DNA of 22,061 bases, taken from positions 1 to 22,061 of the IMG/VR virus record IMGVR_UViG_3300028844_000187; one strand, written 5' to 3'. This document shows, one piece after another, positions 7,601-14,196 of this stretch; the first letter of the stretch is position 1; every line of letters starts with the position of its first letter. Made by a program: the position numbers and the translations under genes. The notes beneath the pieces are model-generated. The model ran no database searches and was not told the DNA's origin. It saw only the letters and a program-made list of their open reading frames with translations. The stretch is from a virus.

Positions 7601-7730
7601 ATTTAGGACGGGCCATACCTAAAGAACTGCCGCGAGATTGAGAGGCACGAAGTTGCTTTAACTCCTCAAGAGGGGTTAAAGATTTTTCCTGAGACTTTCT
7701 GATAGCGGCAAGCTCTTCTTGTGGAGTCAT
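4638..7730 (-). CDS. large internal virion (DNA-ejection type) protein
   Basis: The protein has 1030 residues, and its ATG overlaps the preceding stop as ATGA. The N-terminus has a near-duplicate motif (TPQEELAAIRKSQ at 2-14 and TPLEELKQLRASQ at 19-31). Residues about 147-174 form a glycine zipper (IGSVIGGIIGAPTLIGGAVG and onward) able to insert in a membrane. The rest is long, polar and mostly helical, with coiled-coil-like stretches and an Arg/Pro/Gln-rich C-terminus ending in a hydrophobic Gly-rich segment. Large helical proteins with Gly-rich amphipathic segments late in the structural block are typical of podovirus internal or ejection proteins that form a channel through the cell envelope. 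I see no lytic transglycosylase motif. It is the last late gene and meets the plus-strand RHH gene tail to tail. Exact function is inferred. Confidence 0.6.
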   Translation of the reverse strand: MTPQEELAAIRKSQEKSLTPLEELKQLRASQSRGSSLGMARPKSFEELSASSTGKDLGNFDYTTGAKGGIRAALSFMETPQEKENLLRQKVGESGFTKDSKGRLALTPEGQAKLGYEPIEKNLVIEEEGFRLGRDLADVAGLAPETIGSVIGGIIGAPTLIGGAVGAGVGAAGGQLLEEGIENLLGLQKQTGTEVAKQAAIEGALAGTIDLATMGTFKAGRALIQGAGKGASAVARAAGQGERQLGQAQAEQALRIMDEGGMPSYEAAGMPAAVSRASQIAEAISGKEKRAVQNVVFALDKKKKLLQEAGIMDESGQIVAGATTDDLAKVIADSAPNKANQLQRSLDDAQEAHMKAIDETISILSKSTKEGTEIDDAVLDVLMYNYDEFAKGANTNYKAVDDKLAEITGPITINGRTVQVEGGELPVFDIRAIKTRFDDVIDSRYGGAASTAPDEFTAIGAQINDLVSKGSEVGFTSFNGLRALRKNIQDTLMDPKLSISDTTPRRLLVDLRNNVDTMLKGDVKLTGIGGSGNASKMRTAMSLLQDANKAYRAEMRMFSRLENLGIVRNFGEPGVNVKLEVGKNYDKIIQSPSRIEAALAAANKDIKDASGTVIETGKQRQDMVRQDLAKRYLDEALLDSNKDFADPTKFNGVQFYGKIKRMNKDKTGKLLFGDQWGEVQNLAKSLAYGGVKKIDDATLQRIVAQNPDAGIVQTLRSVRDAQVGLEEASQSSILRRLNSGNLDPEEAAAAITNRNMTRAQMNRILKFFEDSPEAQNTIKRTIVNDILGSVDEDIFINEKAAYSLRNALESYKPEMLNKVLGEQAVKDIKQMADDLVFLRDTGARGAGSLAADAIRTGQYTNPLKNIPKAGRFRVLNYMINNPTVMRRALEVKAGRTSPQAAAQSLTQALNESAAQVTGEGVPLTQRAAGAVKGVGATLGAINRGNVATRQGLGQLLTSPQQVRGTPPEQPRTSRTSVPQVLPPVNAENMQITQKIDPRIIQQQQSLRERAKRNPYIASTLLGGLGSAGLL

Positions 7731-9586
7731 TTGTAATCATCCATTGAGAGAGGCTGTTCACCTCTGGCTTTTCTATTGTCGTTGATCGTCTGCAACTCGG
7801 CCTCTGTTGGCATATCACCCTGCGCAGGCCCAAACTTAATACCTGCGTTTTGCTCCATCCAGCTAACAGCACGATCAAGGTTTTCTTGAGGCTTTTCTAC
7901 CGTAAGTTTATATATCTCTTTGAGCTTTTTCTTTATTAGTGCTGCATCACCTGAAACAAAAGAAATTTGACCAACAAGATCCTCAACGCGTTTACGGTCA
8001 TTGTCAGAAAGAGTTTTACCTGACTCTTGCAGAATGTTAGTTGCTTCCCTTACGGCAATTTCTTTAAGCATTGTACGAGCTTGTGCTATATCAGTTGGCT
8101 GTTCACCGACGTTAAATCCCAAGTTTCTAAGTCCATCAAATATTGTGCTAACCATTTGATTAGGTATGCTAACACCGCTATCAATTGCAGAAATCAAATT
8201 TTCAAACTTTGCAGAACCAGAAGTAATGCTTTGCTGTAGTTCTCCAAATCTACGAACAATAGTTTCTGGTGTTTCTGGAATTTTAAACCGTGTAGGAGTT
8301 AATCCTTTAAAATTTGGGTCCGCCGCTGCGGCTAAAACTTGCAACTCAGGCGCAACATCATCAGCCTTACCGCCAATCAAAGATACACGTTCATACCCTG
8401 ACCACATATCTCCAAGATCAACGCCCTCTGCACGTTTCTCTAAGATAGACATACGGTCAGATGCGTCAATGAACTCATACTGATTGTCAAAGTCTTTGTT
8501 CTCAATCAGCTTATTAAGCTCAAATGGATTTAAATCGACAAACTCTCCATCATCAAAGTTCGCGAACTCTGTGCCTTTGCCGCCTTTTTTATAAACCCAA
8601 TACTTGCCACGCCTTTTACCCGCCAAGTCCGCAGCTTCGTCTTTTGCACGATCTGAAGAACGAGTCTGCAACGCATACTTACCTGCAGCAAGAGCCGCAG
8701 TTTGCGCTTTTTCTTTCGCTTTCTCCAAGGCAGGCAATGCCGCAGAGCCAGCTTTACCAACTGCGCTCAACATACGACCTACATTGAATCCCTTACCAGC
8801 GCGGTTCTGCATTAATGCTAGTCCCATCGACATCAAAGCCGAACTTTTGTCCACCTTGCCGCTGATATCTACCCCGGTAGCTTCTGCGAACTCTTTTTTA
8901 TAATCATCAAGAGTACGCTCTTTTTTATCAGGTCCAGCGCCACGAGCAGAATTAATGAAGTCATCCATTGCACTAGCAAAGGTTTCATCAAGTGCTTTCT
9001 GCACGTTCTGTGGGTCGGCTCCCATCTCTGGCATCATACCTTCGGCAAGCCTTGCTTCTTCCGCTCTAAATTCTTCTGCAGATTGTCCTCTTTGTTTTTC
9101 TGCAACCATATCTTGCGCTATAGTTTCGTCACTCGCACCAGTCGGTGCATTGATTTTCGCAAGCTGCGACGCAATAGCATCCAAAGGACTCATGTCATAT
9201 GCTAGGCTTTCTTCAGGAAGCTCTGGTAACGGGGCAATCTCTAAAGGGTTTTCTTGCAGTCTTTTTATTTTAGCCAACTCAGCTTCTAAGCCAGAAGGCT
9301 CCATTTCTCTTCTACGCCGTTCAGATTCAGAATCGCGTAAGTCTTGAATATACGGTTCCCTTTCTGGAAAACCAGCAAAATCCCGACGTAAATCCTTAAT
9401 TCTACCTGCTAAACCTCTTTCAATAGCAAGCTTACCAAGACTCTTATCCATATTAGGTCTTAATATGTAATCGGAACTAGGACCAAGACCCGGACCTTCT
9501 TCTTGGAATAGATCGCCCAGTCCACGACCTACTTGAGCCGCTAAGTACCGCTCATATAAACGCGCTGGGTCTAGAGGATCAGCCAT
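7727..9586 (-). CDS. internal virion protein, helical, probable ejection-complex partner
   Basis: The protein has 619 residues from the ATG at 9586, with AAGG 11 bases upstream. It overlaps the previous gene by 8 bases and the next by 4. The N-terminal third is charged and Glu/Arg/Pro-rich (for example ESERRRREMEPSGLEAEL near 85-105). Around residues 240-300 is an amphipathic Ala/Gly/Met segment (SSALMSMGLALMQNRAGKGF, then MLSAVGKAGSAALPALEKAK), a pattern I associate with marine phage internal proteins. The C-terminal half is helical and acidic/basic alternating. No enzyme motif was found. Position between the calcium-loop protein and the 1030-residue protein suggests these genes form one virion subassembly. 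The virion role is inferred from context and composition. Confidence 0.55.
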   Translation of the reverse strand: MADPLDPARLYERYLAAQVGRGLGDLFQEEGPGLGPSSDYILRPNMDKSLGKLAIERGLAGRIKDLRRDFAGFPEREPYIQDLRDSESERRRREMEPSGLEAELAKIKRLQENPLEIAPLPELPEESLAYDMSPLDAIASQLAKINAPTGASDETIAQDMVAEKQRGQSAEEFRAEEARLAEGMMPEMGADPQNVQKALDETFASAMDDFINSARGAGPDKKERTLDDYKKEFAEATGVDISGKVDKSSALMSMGLALMQNRAGKGFNVGRMLSAVGKAGSAALPALEKAKEKAQTAALAAGKYALQTRSSDRAKDEAADLAGKRRGKYWVYKKGGKGTEFANFDDGEFVDLNPFELNKLIENKDFDNQYEFIDASDRMSILEKRAEGVDLGDMWSGYERVSLIGGKADDVAPELQVLAAAADPNFKGLTPTRFKIPETPETIVRRFGELQQSITSGSAKFENLISAIDSGVSIPNQMVSTIFDGLRNLGFNVGEQPTDIAQARTMLKEIAVREATNILQESGKTLSDNDRKRVEDLVGQISFVSGDAALIKKKLKEIYKLTVEKPQENLDRAVSWMEQNAGIKFGPAQGDMPTEAELQTINDNRKARGEQPLSMDDYK

Positions 9587-10958
9587 ATGATTTTATACCT
9601 TCTACCGTTTGGTATGCGCCATAGCCAGATAGAAATGGGTTAGGCTGTGGTCCATAGTTTAGCTGCGTCTGTGAATAGACGCCTGCTGACGGAGTTCCTG
9701 ACAGCGCATCATATGCGTATGTGTACGGTAACAACGCTTCCTCAGTTGGACGCTGATATTCCTGACGCGCTGCATCAATTGTGCTTTGACGATATCCACG
9801 CTCCGCCTCACCTACACCTGTCAGAAAGGCTAAGTCTGCTGGGCCAAGAGCGGAGTAAACACGGCCAATATCTGCTGTTGTGCCTGCCATACCGCCATAA
9901 CCTGTCCCAAGATTGGCATACCCAGTTCCAAGTGCCCCTAAACTCTGGCCTAAACCACCCATTAAACGTCCGGCTTCTAAATCGCGAGTAGCAGCTTTTT
10001 CATATGCTGTCTGAGATGCATCTAAAGCAGACTGATAACCCCTTGCTCTTAGGTCGGTACTAGCTTTGGTTTTTGCGTCCTGAATTGCGCGTTCGACTTC
10101 AGCAGCTTGAATGCCTTGGCGAGAGCCACCGAACGCTCCACGACCTACAGCTTCTGCTGATGCACGTTGACGGGCCGAAATACCTTGGCGCTCAATGTCT
10201 TTTTCAGATTCCTTAATAACATCATCTATGTAAGGATTCATATACGAACTAACATACTGAGATGGGTCATACATGCCACGCCCACCAGACACATACTGTG
10301 CCGAAGGGCCAAAAAATGTTTTTGCTTCGCCTATTGTGCTAAGACCGCGACGAAGAGATTCAACGCCACCAGCCGTAGCAGACCCTGCAGTTTCAAAATA
10401 CGGCTGATAACGTCCTAAAAAGTCTGGAATGCCATCATTATTAGAATCTTGTGAAAGGGCTTGTGCCGCAAAAGTCTCTAATCCAAAACCAGTGATATCT
10501 CCGGCCTTCTCACCCTCTTTATATATAGGTGCGCCCATTTCATCATACCCAATAGGCGTTGCACGACCTTGCTGACCTGCAATTAGATATGGGGCTATAT
10601 TAAAGAGTTCTGGATCTTGAAGAAGACCCCCGTACATATCCCCCTTTCTTATCGTAGGCACAACTCCGTCAGCATAAATAGGGAAATCTCCAGTTGCAAT
10701 TAGACTAGCATCGATTGGAGTGATGACACCATCACTATTTGCATCAAATCTAAGATCGGGTTCCAGTGACCCTACGCCCATTTTTAAAATATCGTTAACT
10801 TTTGCAATAAGAGCATCGCCAGATAAGGGTGAGACACTTGGGTCATACATGTCCATAGTGGCTTCTTGTCCAAAGATTCCGCTAAGTAGGGCTTTCTCAA
10901 AGCGCTCAATATATTCGGGACGGCGCGTGATCGTTTCCACTGTTGAATCATTACTCAT
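9579..10958 (-). CDS. virion protein with two calcium-type loops (dockerin/EF-hand-like)
   Basis: The protein has 459 residues, ATG 10958, with AAGG 9 bases upstream; it overlaps genes on both sides by 8 bases. Residues 72-83 read DANSDGVITPID, an EF-hand/dockerin loop with Asp/Asn at 1, 3, 5 and 12, Gly at 6 and Ile at 8, followed by ASLIATGD, the helix position of dockerins. A second loop, DSNNDGIPDF (171-180), matches thrombospondin-3-like calcium loops. The C-terminal half is Ala/Gly/Ser/Tyr-rich: helical and Arg/Gln/Ala-rich to about 330, including GRGAFGGSRQGIQAAEVERA, then Gly-Leu repeats (GGLGQSLGALGTGYANLGTG). The context is the internal-protein block, so it is probably a structural component stabilised by calcium. 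Calcium binding is predicted from the motif only. Confidence 0.6.
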   Translation of the reverse strand: MSNDSTVETITRRPEYIERFEKALLSGIFGQEATMDMYDPSVSPLSGDALIAKVNDILKMGVGSLEPDLRFDANSDGVITPIDASLIATGDFPIYADGVVPTIRKGDMYGGLLQDPELFNIAPYLIAGQQGRATPIGYDEMGAPIYKEGEKAGDITGFGLETFAAQALSQDSNNDGIPDFLGRYQPYFETAGSATAGGVESLRRGLSTIGEAKTFFGPSAQYVSGGRGMYDPSQYVSSYMNPYIDDVIKESEKDIERQGISARQRASAEAVGRGAFGGSRQGIQAAEVERAIQDAKTKASTDLRARGYQSALDASQTAYEKAATRDLEAGRLMGGLGQSLGALGTGYANLGTGYGGMAGTTADIGRVYSALGPADLAFLTGVGEAERGYRQSTIDAARQEYQRPTEEALLPYTYAYDALSGTPSAGVYSQTQLNYGPQPNPFLSGYGAYQTVEGIKSYG

Positions 10959-11754
10959 AATTATTCGCCTTATTTTCTAGTTGATTCATCATAGAGTAGG
11001 CTTTTTGAATACCGTTTTTAGAATCACCGTTACCAAGACCCTTTACTGCGTCTTTCGTTAAAACAAATTCACCTGCCATTAGCATCGCAGGAACATCATC
11101 TTTTTGACCAGATCCTTCTGACGGCATGATTCCGCCATTGCGACGAGGGAAATACTGACCATCAATATATCCACCAGCCGCATATCTACGTGGAATATTA
11201 ATGTTAACGTTCCCTTCACCACCAAATGGTCTATAAGCTCTACCGCTACCTAACACTTCTTCCTCTTGGTCAAACAACTTAGAACCAAGACCTGCTACAA
11301 GAGATGTAGCTAAAGCCTCACCAACGCGAGAGTTTAGAAGATTTGTTATTTTACTATCTGGCTTCAGTAAACCTGAATCCACAAGAAACTTAGCGTATCC
11401 TAATGTGTTTTCGTTCTGTTTAAACACTGGGTCCAAGCCTGCTGCAGTTTTAGCTATAGATGACAAGTTAGGTCTAGTCGCTATGGCATCTGCGTTCATT
11501 TTACCTGAAATTGCTCTATCTGCTGCAGCACGAGCAATTTGGTCTGGACCCATTTCCGACACTGCTTGTTCAGTCCCACCACCAAACAAGTTACCTATAT
11601 TCTCAGAACCAAGCCCTTGCTGAAGAGCAGTAAACATTAGTGCGTCTTTTGTGTCGCCACCAAGTACCTTTGATGTAATGGCATTTGCAGCCAGATTCGT
11701 AAGGAAATTACCACCGCCCCCACCAAAGATTCCTGAAATAAGTTTATCTAACAT
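10951..11754 (-). CDS. virion-associated protein with tape-measure-like C-terminal GEFVLTKDA motif
   Basis: The protein has 267 residues from the ATG at 11754, with GGAG 6 bases upstream; the frame extends 4 codons further to a TTG, which is less likely. The N-terminus is hydrophobic and glycine-rich (LISGIFGGGGGNFLTNLAAN, 5-24). The C-terminus holds YAAGGYIDG (191-199) and GGIMPSEGSGQKDDVPAML followed by MAGEFVLTKDAVKGLG (about 207-241). This arrangement is common at the C-terminal end of phage tape-measure and related virion proteins and may be an assembly or docking motif. At 267 residues it is far too short for a tail-length ruler. It directly follows the lysis cassette and precedes the calcium-loop protein, with an 8-base overlap. 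Function beyond virion association is unknown. Confidence 0.55.
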   Translation of the reverse strand: MLDKLISGIFGGGGGNFLTNLAANAITSKVLGGDTKDALMFTALQQGLGSENIGNLFGGGTEQAVSEMGPDQIARAAADRAISGKMNADAIATRPNLSSIAKTAAGLDPVFKQNENTLGYAKFLVDSGLLKPDSKITNLLNSRVGEALATSLVAGLGSKLFDQEEEVLGSGRAYRPFGGEGNVNINIPRRYAAGGYIDGQYFPRRNGGIMPSEGSGQKDDVPAMLMAGEFVLTKDAVKGLGNGDSKNGIQKAYSMMNQLENKANNYE

Positions 11755-11764
11755 TGGACGCTCC

Positions 11765-11781
11765 AAGTATCATTTATACTT
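11765..11781. other. AT-rich hairpin just upstream of a ribosome site
   Basis: AAGTAT-CATTT-ATACTT is a perfect 6-base inverted repeat in the 69-base gap between the endolysin gene and the next virion gene, immediately beside the GGAG at 11761-11764. On the plus strand it is followed by four more T; on the minus strand, where the genes lie, it has no T-run. It could tune translation of the 267-residue protein, but the stem is weak. Confidence 0.25.
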
Positions 11782-11823
11782 TTTTAACACACTATTCGAA
11801 GATTTCAAAGGGTACAGCATATC

Positions 11824-12450
11824 TTACGACAACCAACCATAAATATTTTTAGTCTTCTCAATACGATCATCTAACCCGTGATAACCGCCATTTACACGCT
11901 TAGTAATGCTCTTAATAATACTATTGTTAACACCCTTATCAGCAATTCCGAACAAGCCATTCTTTTCAAAGAAGAATATTGCACTGTCCATTGCAAGCTC
12001 AGTCGCAATCGGTGATGGGTCATTTACCAATCCATCACGCCCAATATGTTCGGCAAATTCACGAACGTTGTTTTTGCCAGTTAATTGGATGAAACCTTTT
12101 CCTGCAAAAAGCCAGCCATCACCGCTGCTTTCGGGTCCATTCCCCATACGGCTTGAGTAAACCTTGTTCGCTAATTTTTCAGGGTTCATCGCGTATGGCG
12201 CGGCGTCCACCTCTGTTGCAAAACGAGAAGGCCAAACTCTGCACATAGTAGATGCACGGTAGTTAAGGTTTTCTTCGCTAACCATAAAGTTTGCACTTTC
12301 GTGCGCTGCTTGACCTAATAAGTGTGCGCCACGTTTTGGTGACAACTTGTAACGATCTGCGATTGCACGGGCCGTATTGGGGCCGAACGCCCCATCTGCC
12401 GTTACGCCACACTTGGCCTGCAATATTTTGAGTGCTTCACCTTTTGCCAT
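11824..12450 (-). CDS. GH19 chitinase/lysozyme-type endolysin
   Basis: The protein has 208 residues. Residues 6-33 resemble a peptidoglycan-binding repeat (LKILQAKCGVTADGAFGPNT then ARAI). The rest is a GH19-type muramidase domain: LLGQAAHESANF (44-55) with the catalytic Glu51, a second acidic pair at 59-60 before NLNYRA, VYSSRMGNG (98-106), then SGDGWLFAGKGFIQLTGKNN (109-128), the family signature. It should cleave the glycan backbone of peptidoglycan during lysis. There is no signal peptide or membrane segment, so export should depend on the holin just upstream, whose stop overlaps this start as TAATG. The start is preceded by a G-rich GGGGGTAAG stretch. The length is normal for a phage endolysin. 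Confidence 0.92.
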   Translation of the reverse strand: MAKGEALKILQAKCGVTADGAFGPNTARAIADRYKLSPKRGAHLLGQAAHESANFMVSEENLNYRASTMCRVWPSRFATEVDAAPYAMNPEKLANKVYSSRMGNGPESSGDGWLFAGKGFIQLTGKNNVREFAEHIGRDGLVNDPSPIATELAMDSAIFFFEKNGLFGIADKGVNNSIIKSITKRVNGGYHGLDDRIEKTKNIYGWLS

Positions 12451-12845
12451 TATTTCTTACCCCCAAAAAACTTCGTTGCGGAGCGAACGGCGAAGCTACT
12501 AGCGACGATTACACCCAAAGTATATTGATACCATTCTGGCATGGATTCCAATGCAGCGAATCCATTTGCGACAGCGTTTCTGCCAAACTCCCCACAAAAT
12601 GAAAGCACAAGAGGGATTGAAAAAAGCAAAACTAAATATTCGTCTTTCCATGAGCTTTGGGTTCCTTGAGCCATAATCCGCTCCCAGTCCGCAACGCTTG
12701 TCTTTTCGCTGAGAAGGATCTTGGATTTAGTTTCTGCCTCAGTAAGCTTTAACTTGGCTTCCGCTGCGGTTTTATCCGCTTTGCCCTGCAACCAGCTTCC
12801 AGCAAGGTTTGCGATTGGGCCTAATGCGGCTGTAAAAATACTCAT
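12450..12845 (-). CDS. holin candidate, 3TM gene-transfer-release type
   Basis: The protein has 131 residues from the ATG at 12845, which overlaps the preceding stop as ATGA. A TTG start at 12863 would add 6 residues. The N-terminus has a short hydrophobic helix (about 2-19), then a charged Ala/Lys/Glu helix (22-60, KADKTAAEAKLKLTEAETKS), then SSWKDEYLVLLFSIPLVLSF with a membrane segment at about 70-86, EWYQYTLGVIVASSFAVRSA with another at about 106-121, and a basic tail. The SWKDEY...IP...EWYQYT pattern matches what I recall of the 3TM holins linked to gene transfer agent release. It lies directly upstream of the endolysin. Its role would be to permeabilise the inner membrane at lysis time. 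A membrane protein role is firm; holin function is from family and context. Confidence 0.75.
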   Translation of the reverse strand: MSIFTAALGPIANLAGSWLQGKADKTAAEAKLKLTEAETKSKILLSEKTSVADWERIMAQGTQSSWKDEYLVLLFSIPLVLSFCGEFGRNAVANGFAALESMPEWYQYTLGVIVASSFAVRSATKFFGGKK

Positions 12846-13042
12846 TTCTCCGATCCCAGCCAAACGGCTATCGTTCCTGTCATGGCCCCGCTGACCACTG
12901 AAATCATTGCAGATTGCTGCGTTGACAAATCATCAAGGCTCATCCCCCAGTTAATTACTTTGATGTACATAATCGTCATAACCAACATCATAATTCTAGG
13001 CATCAGACGATATTGCAGTATCTTCTCAAAGGTATTCGCCAT
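12842..13042 (-). CDS. small two-helix membrane protein, second holin or antiholin candidate
   Basis: The protein has 66 residues, ATG 13042, with an AGAGGT site about 7 bases upstream. Hydrophobic segments at about 13-33 (LMPRIMMLVMTIMYIKVINW) and 44-63 (SAMISVVSGAMTGTIAVWLG) are joined by a polar turn containing DDLSTQQ. A basic N-terminus suggests the ends face the cytoplasm. Its 3' end overlaps the holin start as ATGA, so production of the two membrane proteins is probably coupled. Small two-helix proteins in this position are usually holins, antiholins or holin partners. Which of the two forms the lethal lesion cannot be told from sequence. Confidence 0.65.
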   Translation of the reverse strand: MANTFEKILQYRLMPRIMMLVMTIMYIKVINWGMSLDDLSTQQSAMISVVSGAMTGTIAVWLGSEK

Positions 13043-13043
13043 G

Positions 13044-13298
13044 TTACACCTCTATGTTTAACTTCGTTCCCTGCGGCCTATCCGCATTAGTCTTGCGCCC
13101 AAACCTATCATAACTTTCTTGTAAGTCCAATCTTTGCTTCTGTAGCCCCTCTAAATGGCTGTGATTAGCCCTATGCTCTTTCTCTACTCTCTGCTCCGCC
13201 AGATGCGTTTCTATGCGCTCACGCGCCCTCGTTTGGGCGTGTATGTCGCTGCCCACATTAAACGGAGCGTTGTCTACTCCTGAAACACCATCGGACAT
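13044..13298 (-). CDS. small charged helical protein of the lysis region, function unknown
   Basis: The protein has 84 residues from the ATG at 13298, which overlaps the upstream stop as ATGA and has AGGGG 8 bases upstream; a TTG three bases earlier is not needed. Residues about 20-68 are very hydrophilic and helical, rich in Arg, Glu, His and Gln (ARERIETHLAEQRVEKEHR, then SHLEGLQKQRLDLQ). There is no membrane segment, lipobox or signal peptide, so it is not an obvious spanin. The C-terminus is RPQGTKLNIEV. Similar short helical proteins sit beside holin genes in marine phages, as far as I recall. Confidence 0.6.
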   Translation of the reverse strand: MSDGVSGVDNAPFNVGSDIHAQTRARERIETHLAEQRVEKEHRANHSHLEGLQKQRLDLQESYDRFGRKTNADRPQGTKLNIEV

Positions 13299-13711
13299 CA
13301 AATACGCCCCTGCTTCGCTAGAATAATTACCACCGTAATGCCAACCATGATAGAAACAATTATTGTAGAGCCTCCATAAATAATTACGCGCTCAACTGTC
13401 TTTGCCTTACGCTTCCTCTCTGCTTCTGCCCTAGCCTTACGATCCCTCCTTGCCTGAACCCTGATGGCTTGAAGCTCACCCCAAGCGGAAAACCCTCTGG
13501 TCGCAATAACAATCTGCCTTAGTTCCTCCTCTGCGTCCTTGGCCCTTTGGAGATTCACGAACGTCTCCATAGCGTTTTCATCCGAGCCAGGCGCGGCGCG
13601 TAGCTCATCAACCCCGTCAAAGAACTCCCCGATTTGCTTGGTGACGTTGACAAGTTCCTTGCCTGCGGAAACAGCAGATTTAACGGCAGCAAACGCTGTA
13701 AAAGGGTCCAT
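13298..13711 (-). CDS. helical protein with C-terminal membrane anchor
   Basis: The protein has 137 residues from the ATG at 13711, with GAGG 8 bases upstream. It opens with MDPFTAFAAVKSAVSAGKEL, an amphipathic start I associate with a family common in marine phages. An acidic helical region follows (45-65), then a strongly basic stretch RRDRKARAEAERKRKAK (88-104) and a single membrane segment at about 109-132 (IIYGGSTIIVSIMVGITVVI). The basic block before the membrane helix should hold the N-terminal domain in the cytoplasm. This is the opposite of an inner-membrane spanin, where the anchor is N-terminal. It lies between the tail genes and the lysis genes and could belong to either; I favour a lysis or virion-membrane role without certainty. 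Confidence 0.6.
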   Translation of the reverse strand: MDPFTAFAAVKSAVSAGKELVNVTKQIGEFFDGVDELRAAPGSDENAMETFVNLQRAKDAEEELRQIVIATRGFSAWGELQAIRVQARRDRKARAEAERKRKAKTVERVIIYGGSTIIVSIMVGITVVIILAKQGRI

Positions 13712-13714
13712 GGC

Positions 13715-13903
13715 TTACGCCTCGCCAGATATAGCCTCTGGCGCAGTTACGGAAATACGAACGCCCTTTGCCTCAGAGCCTGTCCATGGGTTGCCACAAT
13801 CAGGACAATTACCATTAGGATAAGACGCAATCTCTTCGGGAGTATCGACCGCGTTATCGCAAGAAGCACAGTGGATTAAATCTTGGCTAATAGTATCGCT
13901 CAT
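13715..13903 (-). CDS. small zinc-ribbon protein
   Basis: The protein has 62 residues, ATG 13903, overlapping the upstream stop as TAATG. Two CxxC knuckles, Cys12/Cys15 (HCASCDN) and Cys33/Cys36 (NCPDCGNPW), are 17 residues apart, a rubredoxin/zinc-ribbon arrangement expected to hold one Zn. The C-terminal 20 residues form a beta-rich tail (GVRISVTAPE). Zinc ribbons in phages occur in transcription factors and in structural clamps. Being in the middle of the tail genes argues for a virion or assembly role, but this is context only. Confidence 0.72.
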   Translation of the reverse strand: MSDTISQDLIHCASCDNAVDTPEEIASYPNGNCPDCGNPWTGSEAKGVRISVTAPEAISGEA

Positions 13904-14196
13904 TATGTTATCACCGTAACTGTTCCAACCCCTCCCGTGCCGGTTGATCCGCGCACATGAGAACTGTTGCTTAGAGTTATCTTAACAAATCCGCCCTGCT
14001 GAAACAATGTCCCTGTTTCAAGGCCAACGTCATCCGTTTGTAAATTCGTCAAGACCATAAAAGTAGCCCGTCCTTCCCCCGCATTTTGGATATTATCCAT
14101 GTACATCGAAATAGACCGCAGAATTTCTTGAAAGTAAGGACTTTGATACTCTTGCGGAGGAATAGGAAAGTACGGAAGGGGGAGATTTCTGGACAC
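13903..14196 (-). CDS. small conserved virion-associated protein (PYFPIPPQEY type)
   Basis: The protein has 97 residues from a GTG at 14196 that overlaps the upstream stop as TAGTG. It starts LPLPYFPIPPQEYQSPYFQE, then a helix (RSISMYMDNIQNAGEG), then a beta-rich half (RATFMVLTNLQTDDVGLETG, TLFQQGGFVKITLS) and a Gly/Val/Thr-rich end. I recall very similar small proteins immediately after the large EGGW-type structural gene in many marine podoviruses, often with the same ending in G-x-V-G-T-V-T-V. It is therefore probably a partner of that protein in the tail. No enzyme motif is visible. Confidence 0.65.
   Translation of the reverse strand: MSRNLPLPYFPIPPQEYQSPYFQEILRSISMYMDNIQNAGEGRATFMVLTNLQTDDVGLETGTLFQQGGFVKITLSNSSHVRGSTGTGGVGTVTVIT

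Noticed and set aside
4638-7730. Tail tape-measure protein
   Set aside because: No tail-assembly chaperone or siphovirus/myovirus tail genes are nearby, and the glycine zipper and neighbours fit internal ejection proteins better; not excluded outright.
8604-9347. Plus-strand open frames at 8604-8903 and 8955-9347
   Set aside because: Low-complexity Ser/Ala translations antisense to the 619-residue virion gene, with no ribosome site.
11765-11785. Terminator with T-run after the AT-rich hairpin
   Set aside because: The T-run is on the plus strand, where no gene ends; the stem is only A/T-rich.
13298-13711. Inner-membrane spanin
   Set aside because: The membrane anchor is at the C-terminus with a basic cytoplasmic-type flank, opposite to spanin topology, and no lipoprotein partner is visible.
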